Assembly (NCBI GenBank): GCA_004352715.1
Contig: SCFE01000105.1
Location: forward strand, 665,472-729,471
Direction: 5' to 3'
From: Hofstenia miamia
Lineage: Eukaryota; Xenacoelomorpha; Acoela
Length of the DNA stretch: 64,000 nucleotides
The notes below the pieces were generated by a model. It searched no databases and had not been told where the DNA came from. It worked only from the letters and a program-made list of their open reading frames with translations. Numbering within the stretch: the first letter of the stretch is position 1; every line of letters starts with the position of its first letter. Positions 57,526 through 64,000 of this stretch are shown piece by piece. Position numbers and translations under genes: made by a program.

Positions 57526-59169
57526 CTGGCGCCATATTGTTTATCTGCAAGTCTATGTTGATCATCTCTGAAATCGCCTCTCCACCTTTGTTCATTATAA
57601 ACACATTTTCCAGTTTCTCTTCTAATGTTTGTAAAAACTCTGGTATTTCTTCATCATTTTGTGATCTCGCGATCACAATTACCTTTGTTTTGTACTATTT
57701 TGCCAATTTCAACGTATCTTCTATGTTTGACTCGAGGTTTCTAGAGACCATTTCCAACTTTTTTATAAAGTATATCATTGTCATATGTGCTCTGTATAGA
57801 TTAACTTGCTTGCATTTTTCTATCAACTAGTTTTTTTTTTGATCACTTTCTGAACATCCTTCAGCATAAACGTTTCCTCGAATGTTATGTGTGTTGTACT
57901 TTTAAAATATGGTCTGTTAAAATCCTCCTTCATATTTCTACCATAGGATATAATTGTATTGCACACTGGCCTGTTTTGTTTGTCAATCACCATGGGTATT
58001 GCCGATGCTTCTGTTTCTTTTGTTGATGAATGTTGTTGTAAGAATCTTTTTGTTTCCAGTGATAAATTGTCTTGTGAGTTATAACGTATTTTCCTATTTG
58101 CAATAAAGTATGGATGAATTTTATCTTTCCCAATTTTCGTCATCCTACTTTCTCATTCTTCAGATTTGGACGACTTAGTCATAGTGGATGACTGTCTATG
58201 CGAAAAAGGTTGTGAACTATAAGTTGTTGTCACCATTGAGCTAGTGGATGGCTGTTCTGAAGTATCCATTTCCGATTCTTTGCTTATATCTTGTATATCT
58301 GGGTCAACATATTGACCATGGATTTCAGTTCTTGCTGCCTTTAATTGCAGACAAGGACCTGTTGGCATAGCTTTATACTCTCCGCCCTTAAATTGGCTTC
58401 GAGTTCCACTGGATGTGGGGGAGTGTTCCATTGACGAGCTCAATCTTTTTTCCAACCTCACGCCTTTTAATTGATGATTGGTATCATGATGTTGGCCCTC
58501 TTTTATCCGCCACTGACATTTGGTTGAGGGTGATCTTTTTGGCGTCATCTCCATCCTCATGCCCTTTAACTGACAATCGGATTGAGGAGACTTCCTCCTT
58601 ATTCTTCTTCTTTTGTTTGTCAATGTTATATTCTCCATCCTCATGCCCTTTAAATGACAATCGGATTGAGGAGATTTTCTTTGCACTCGTCTTCTTCTGT
58701 TACTAGGTGAATAGTGCTCCATCATCATGCCCTTTAACTGACAATCAGATTTCGGAGACCTAGTATTTTTGCGGTCACTGTTAGTGTTTTCTCCCCTTGT
58801 CACGCCCTTTAACTGATGATCGGATTTCGGGGATTTCCTGCATATCCTTCTGCTCTTCAATGGTGATCAGCTGCTGGCTCTCTTCATTATCTAATCTAAA
58901 TGGAGTTACTAAATTAATATCCCATATCTCAGGGTCATATTTATTTTTATTTTTTACAGCCCTCTGGGGCATTACTCTTCTTTCAATCTCGTCCTCTCTC
59001 TGTTGGGGAGTGTACTCTTCTTGAAATTCTTCTTCTGCGACACTATCAAGATCATTCATTTCATTTTATATACCGTCATTATTTTCAATTAATTTGAATT
59101 GTGCATTTTCATCTAATTTTGTTTGTTCAATATCTTTTGTTGCCTGTTTCAAGTTTTGAAAATGTAAAA

Positions 59170-59170
59170 N
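59170..59170. other. Single-N contig join duplicating 837 bp of ORF3
   Basis: 58333-59169 and 59171-60007 are the same sequence; the pairs of ORFs in the two halves are one gene region shown twice. Confidence 0.95.
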
Positions 59171-59903
59171 TGCTGCCTTTAATTGCAGACAAGGACCTGT
59201 TGGCATAGCTTTATACTCTCCGCCCTTAAATTGGCTTCGAGTTCCACTGGATGTGGGGGAGTGTTCCATTGACGAGCTCAATCTTTTTTCCAACCTCACG
59301 CCTTTTAATTGATGATTGGTATCATGATGTTGGCCCTCTTTTATCCGCCACTGACATTTGGTTGAGGGTGATCTTTTTGGCGTCATCTCCATCCTCATGC
59401 CCTTTAACTGACAATCGGATTGAGGAGACTTCCTCCTTATTCTTCTTCTTTTGTTTGTCAATGTTATATTCTCCATCCTCATGCCCTTTAAATGACAATC
59501 GGATTGAGGAGATTTTCTTTGCACTCGTCTTCTTCTGTTACTAGGTGAATAGTGCTCCATCATCATGCCCTTTAACTGACAATCAGATTTCGGAGACCTA
59601 GTATTTTTGCGGTCACTGTTAGTGTTTTCTCCCCTTGTCACGCCCTTTAACTGATGATCGGATTTCGGGGATTTCCTGCATATCCTTCTGCTCTTCAATG
59701 GTGATCAGCTGCTGGCTCTCTTCATTATCTAATCTAAATGGAGTTACTAAATTAATATCCCATATCTCAGGGTCATATTTATTTTTATTTTTTACAGCCC
59801 TCTGGGGCATTACTCTTCTTTCAATCTCGTCCTCTCTCTGTTGGGGAGTGTACTCTTCTTGAAATTCTTCTTCTGCGACACTATCAAGATCATTCATTTC
59901 ATT

Positions 59904-60889
59904 TTATATACCGTCATTATTTTCAATTAATTTGAATTGTGCATTTTCATCTAATTTTGTTTGTTCAATATCTTTTGTTGCCTGTTTCAAGTTTTGAAAA
60001 TGTAAAATTCTGCCATCGTTAAGTCTATAATTATTATTAGGTAGTGTCTGTGAAATGATGAATGGCCCTGACCACTGTGTTTTTAATTTTCTTACCTGGT
60101 TTACGTCTTGTGTTCTCAGTAAAGTGTACACATAAACCTTATCACCCTTCTTGTGTGGTTTTCCGTAAATCTTTTTATTGAAGTTTCTCTGCTGTCTTAT
60201 CACAGACTTCTTGGTGTTATGACATATCGCTTCGTGAATTCCTGTTAGTTGGCTTTTAATTTTTCTAATAAACTCATTATCTGGTTTTTCTGCGTAAGTA
60301 TCATATTGCATCAATATCGGCGTTGCTGCTTCCCTTCCATACATTGCCTTAAATGGTGTTGTTCCTGTCGTAGAATGCACCGAAGTATTATAGAAATACT
60401 CTACCATTTCTATTACCTCTCTCCAGTCTCGTCCACCAACTCTCGATGTCAACACTCTTATTAGATATAAATCATCGTTCTGTTTAACCTTTCTACTGCG
60501 CCATTTGCTTGTGGGTGGTATGCTGTTGTTTTTTCTGTCATTATCTCCAACAATTTCACCATTTCGTCAAACAATTTACTTTCAAACTGCACCCCTCTGT
60601 CAGATACTATTACCTCCATTGGTCCAAACTTCAGTATCCATTCTTTCATTATTTTTTCTGCCACAATCTTTGCAGTTGTCAAATCCAATGGGATCATTCT
60701 AGCATATTTTGTGAAATTATCAACTATCACTAAAATGTACTGATAGCCTTCATCGTCCTGCGACAATTTCTCCAAGTCCACATGCACTATTTGGTTTGGT
60801 GCAGTCGCTATAATTTTCTCTAATGGTGCTGTCTGTTGCGGAAAATGGCTTTTGTTATTTAACAAACATGTGGTACACTTGTTTATCAC
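59904..60889 (-). pseudogene. Integrase of the minus gypsy copy
   Basis: The zinc-binding N-terminus has His-x3-His (KIHEKGHIG, just upstream) and KCTTC. The catalytic triad is intact: VHVDLEKL (Asp), VIVSDRGVQFESK (Asp) and ANGAVERLNR (Glu). A small indel near 60455 shifts the frame. The second part has YNTSVHSTTGTTPFKAMYGREA and the C-terminal KKGDKVYVYTLLRTQDVNQVRKLKTQWSGPF barrel. It ends DENAQFKLIENNDGI, then stop. One in-frame TGA at about 60902 separates it from RNase H. Nearly intact. Confidence 0.9.
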
Positions 60890-60904
60890 GTCTTCTACAA
60901 CCTT

Positions 60905-61905
60905 TCATATTTCTATTGTTATAAACCTTGTATTAAACGTTTGCTCTGTCTGAACAATTCCGATATGACCTTTTTCGTGAATTTTTTTCACCAACTCTCT
61001 TTTATAATACTCCGGAATCACTATCCTTAGTGTCTTTCCATGTACATATAGTAATCCACTTTCATTTATTCTCCATGTGTACCTTTGGTAGTAACTATTG
61101 GCTTCTTTACTTAGCTGTTTGTCTGCATTTGTCAATTTTTCTTTTATTTCAGCCATTACCATATCCATTTTTTGTTTTTTAATGATCTCACTCTCTTCAA
61201 TTTCCTCTTTTATCACTATAGGCATTATTGCCTGACCTTTTTTATCCGCATTAATTTCCGGTAACTCCTTATACTCGTTATGGGGTAGAAAATCAAATTT
61301 TTTCTTTTCTCCTTCTTGTTTTTCTATATCTCTCTGATATTCCGGCAATGCAGTCCAAAAATCAGCGTTTTTGTGTAAGGTACCCTTTCTATGCTCTATC
61401 GTAAATCTAAATTCGTTTAAGTACTCTATCCACCGTGATACAATTGATGATTTATCACCAGAGAACTTTTTCAACCACGCCAGGCCACTATTATCCGTTC
61501 TCACTTTAAATTTCTGTCCGATCAAAAAGTATCTGAATTTCTTTATACTTTCAACTAAAGCCAGCATTTCTAATTTTGTTGAGCCATAATTTTCCTCACT
61601 AGTCTTTAGTCATCTGCTAAAAAATTGTATTGGGACTTCCTTCCCATTTTTCATCTGACCCAAACACGCTCCTATCACCATATTACTTGCATCACAATCC
61701 AAAATAAATTCTTCCTGATAATCAGGTGTATTTAGTGACAGCATTTTTGCGAGCTCATTTTTTGTATTCTCTAACTGTTCTTCTTCTTTCCATGTCCATT
61801 CAAACGGTTTTGACTTTTTTAGCAATGCTGTTATCTTATTTGTTTTTTGAGCAATGTTTGATATAAATGAACTGTAATAATTGATGAAGCCCATTATTCT
61901 TTGTA
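60905..61905 (-). pseudogene. RNase H and linker of the minus gypsy copy
   Basis: SFISNIAQKTNKITALLKKSKPFEWTWKEEEQ, then FILDCDASNMVIGACLGQMKNG (first Asp), KLEMLALVESIKKFRYFL (Glu) and FKVRTDNSGLAWLKKF (Asp), so the RNase H acidic residues are present. A single TGA lies between FFSR and LKTSEENYG (about 61608). The linker has FTIEHRKGTLHKNADFWTALPEY. A 1-nt shift at about 61905 separates it from RT. Confidence 0.9.
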
Positions 61906-62600
61906 CATCTTTTTTCGTTTTTGGACTTTAATATTAAGAATCATTTCTTTCGCATTATTTTTCATCTTAATTTTTCCTTGTTGTATCTTTCTTCCTAGAA
62001 ACACCACTTCAGTCTTCAGAATTTCAAATTTTTTCCTGTTGACGCGTAATCTCGTGTTATACAAAATTGTTAGTGTTTTATCCAACTTCTCCAAGTGTTC
62101 TTCTATCATATTACTCGCGACCAATATATCATTTATGTACGCACACACTCCTTCATCCATTTTTTTCTTATCTTGCTTGAGCACTTTTGTTACATAACAT
62201 TGAAAAGTCGCTGGTGCATTACAGAGTCTGAAAGCCATATACATCCATTCAAATAAGCCATATGGCGTTATAAATGCTGTTTTCTTGATATCTTTTGGTT
62301 CCATTGGCACATGCCAATAAGCTTTACATAGATCAATGCAGGTAAAATATTTATTTTTTGTCATCTCATAAATCATATCGTCTATCCTAGGCAAAGGATA
62401 CGCATCTTTCTTTGTTACATCATTCAGCTTCCTAAAGTCTATACACAATCTATACTTGTCACCCTGTTTCACAAATACTGTTGGTGACGCATAAGGACAT
62501 TTGCTCGGCCTTATAATTTTGTTATCAATCAATTCATTCAGAATTGTGTTGTAATTTTCTTTCAAATTCTCTGGTACTCTTCTACAAGGTAACCTAATTG
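61894..62600 (-). pseudogene. Reverse transcriptase of the minus gypsy copy, catalytic Asp replaced
   Basis: Starts in the assembly gap. IRLPCRRVPENLKENYNTILNEL, YRLCIDFRKLNDVTKKDAYPLPRIDDM, YFTCIDLCKAYWHVPMEPKDIKKTAF (motif A Asp) and AFRLCNAPATFQCYV (motif B, Gly of FGLCN changed to Arg) are followed by CAYINDILVASN. Motif C should be YIDD; AAT in place of GAT makes it YIND, removing a catalytic Asp. VNRKKFEILKTEVVFLGRKI is the thumb region. Everything upstream (gag, protease, 5' LTR) is in or beyond the gap. Confidence 0.9.
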
Positions 62601-63600
62601 NNNNNNNNNNNNNNNNNNNNNNNNNNNNNNNNNNNNNNNNNNNNNNNNNNNNNNNNNNNNNNNNNNNNNNNNNNNNNNNNNNNNNNNNNNNNNNNNNNNN
62701 NNNNNNNNNNNNNNNNNNNNNNNNNNNNNNNNNNNNNNNNNNNNNNNNNNNNNNNNNNNNNNNNNNNNNNNNNNNNNNNNNNNNNNNNNNNNNNNNNNNN
62801 NNNNNNNNNNNNNNNNNNNNNNNNNNNNNNNNNNNNNNNNNNNNNNNNNNNNNNNNNNNNNNNNNNNNNNNNNNNNNNNNNNNNNNNNNNNNNNNNNNNN
62901 NNNNNNNNNNNNNNNNNNNNNNNNNNNNNNNNNNNNNNNNNNNNNNNNNNNNNNNNNNNNNNNNNNNNNNNNNNNNNNNNNNNNNNNNNNNNNNNNNNNN
63001 NNNNNNNNNNNNNNNNNNNNNNNNNNNNNNNNNNNNNNNNNNNNNNNNNNNNNNNNNNNNNNNNNNNNNNNNNNNNNNNNNNNNNNNNNNNNNNNNNNNN
63101 NNNNNNNNNNNNNNNNNNNNNNNNNNNNNNNNNNNNNNNNNNNNNNNNNNNNNNNNNNNNNNNNNNNNNNNNNNNNNNNNNNNNNNNNNNNNNNNNNNNN
63201 NNNNNNNNNNNNNNNNNNNNNNNNNNNNNNNNNNNNNNNNNNNNNNNNNNNNNNNNNNNNNNNNNNNNNNNNNNNNNNNNNNNNNNNNNNNNNNNNNNNN
63301 NNNNNNNNNNNNNNNNNNNNNNNNNNNNNNNNNNNNNNNNNNNNNNNNNNNNNNNNNNNNNNNNNNNNNNNNNNNNNNNNNNNNNNNNNNNNNNNNNNNN
63401 NNNNNNNNNNNNNNNNNNNNNNNNNNNNNNNNNNNNNNNNNNNNNNNNNNNNNNNNNNNNNNNNNNNNNNNNNNNNNNNNNNNNNNNNNNNNNNNNNNNN
63501 NNNNNNNNNNNNNNNNNNNNNNNNNNNNNNNNNNNNNNNNNNNNNNNNNNNNNNNNNNNNNNNNNNNNNNNNNNNNNNNNNNNNNNNNNNNNNNNNNNNN
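62601..63600. other. Assembly gap of 1000 N
   Basis: N run hiding the 5' part of the minus gypsy copy and its junction with the next region. Confidence 0.99.
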
Positions 63601-63602
63601 TA

Positions 63603-64000
63603 ACCAGTCCAAAAGAAGTTATAAAATATGTATCACATAACTTTAAAATACAAAAATTAAAGTTTCCTAATTTTAATCCTGTGATTCTCAAGGCTTGTTT
63701 AGCTTACCAACGTCTTTATATAGTTAATTTTGACAAGAACATTTCTATAAGTGAAATATTAGACAAATTTTACCAGGAAATTGGTTTGATTGGACCAGGA
63801 GAAGGATGTTTCACAAACATATTTGAATATTTATTTGGAACTATTCAATGTTGTCATACACATTCAATCCTCCATGACAGCTATGGTCGATTTTACAATG
63901 AATATGGATTGGGTAGGGGCTATTGTTATGCCATTAAAAGTACTTGTAATTTCTTAAAGAAAAGCCCTTTGTTAGGACATCTGACAGGTTTTATGTTTTG
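63603..64000 (+). CDS. Partial open frame, unidentified, runs off the window
   Basis: The plus frame starting at 63603 has no stop for 132 codons up to the window end, though it begins inside the assembly gap and has no visible start. Blocks include SPKEVIKYVSHNFKIQK, NPVILKACLAYQRLYIVNF, IGLIGPGEGCFTNIFEYLFG and NFLKKSPLLGHLTGFMF. An open frame this long in AT-rich DNA is unlikely by chance. Family not recognised; it could be a host exon or another transposon protein. Confidence 0.5.

Larger units (their letters stand above)
55077..59897 (-). pseudogene. ORF3 of the minus gypsy copy: QLKG-repeat region plus long unknown protein
   Basis: It begins MNDLDSVAEEEFQEEYTPQQRED at 59897, seven bases after the pol stop. 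A frame change near 59650 leads into 7-8 degenerate units such as SPKSDCQLKGMMME, SPQSDCHLKGMRME, NHQLKGVRLE and CLQLKAARTE. The rest (58143-55077) reads in several open pieces: RPYFKSTTHITFEETF, INLYRAHMTMIYFIKKLEMV, IVIARSQNDEEIPEFLQTLE, IKCSMTQTPEHLKNIMEVWK, IVELANKTGICPAEIDIV, IECITSKIVMKAETAKNLMRYGLTNMFWE, NKERIYIEGTVTPYDLYYEG, ILFSGINDIVWGE, ending VHGERVVILN. Single-N joins at 59170 and 57525 duplicate about 837 bp and 95 bp. Corrected length is about 1,290 codons. Only a handful of stops or shifts. No membrane segment or signal peptide is evident. Function unknown. Confidence 0.75.

Noticed and set aside
58333-60007. Apparent tandem duplication of the QLKG-repeat gene region
   Set aside because: The two halves are the same sequence separated by a single N, so an unmerged contig overlap is far more likely.
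61894-63691. 572- and 365-codon minus ORFs spanning the 62.6-63.6 kb gap
   Set aside because: The gap contributes most of the length; only the RT part up to 62600 is real evidence.

Overview
This is a repeat-dominated, AT-rich stretch of an animal nuclear genome, probably from an aquatic invertebrate. The evidence is a eukaryotic tRNA-Trp gene and an animal-type transposon set: ZMYM1-like hAT, metazoan Tnp2/EnSpm, Chapaev-like, Penelope-like, R2-type and CR1/L2-like LINEs, and Ty3/gypsy LTR elements. The species cannot be named from the sequence. No complete, confidently recognisable host protein-coding gene was found. Host candidates are two short terminal-exon-like ORFs (3.6 kb and 10.3 kb), one secreted-looking cysteine-rich ORF (20.6 kb), and an open frame cut by the window end (63.6-64 kb). 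There are three long N gaps (15932-16218, 38102-39101, 62601-63600) and four single-N contig joins (47371, 54175, 57525, 59170), all four flanked by redundant or LTR-repeat sequence.

Layout. 1-2.45 kb: broken hAT transposon holding a 273-bp hAT MITE with a perfect 8-bp target duplication. 2.7-3.2 kb: eroded restriction-like-endonuclease LINE (minus). 3.6-13.8 kb: mostly non-coding, with several MITEs and a composite repeat. 14.3-16.8 kb: two LINE remnants; the second has a 2A-like DIKLNPGP motif. 16.8-19.5 kb: internally deleted Tnp2/EnSpm transposase (minus), abutting an LTR fragment. 20.6 kb: cysteine-rich ORF. 21.5-23.8 kb: hAT-like element enclosing an intact tRNA-Trp gene. 24-25.8 kb: Penelope-like remnants. 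25.7-26.9 kb: gag-protease of one gypsy family (minus).

27.1-51.3 kb is a nest of related plus-strand gypsy copies. Copy C (gag-protease) is cut by the LTR of copy A at its protease. Copy A is interrupted by a 2.9-kb hAT-like composite and by a Chapaev-like transposon. Copy B is interrupted by two EnSpm-type MITEs and by another LTR element (D) of the same broad family, whose body is hidden at the single N at 47371. In five cases the target duplication can be read and the interrupted reading frame is restored when the insert is mentally removed.

53.4-62.6 kb holds the best-preserved gypsy copy (minus strand): RT, RNase H, integrase, then a very long third ORF and a 3' LTR. This third ORF is the most unusual item in the window. 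It starts a few bases after the pol stop, carries 7-8 degenerate QLKG-centred repeats, continues into a roughly 900-residue soluble helical-looking region without obvious membrane segments, and is conserved at protein level in the diverged copy B. It does not look like env, and I do not recognise it.
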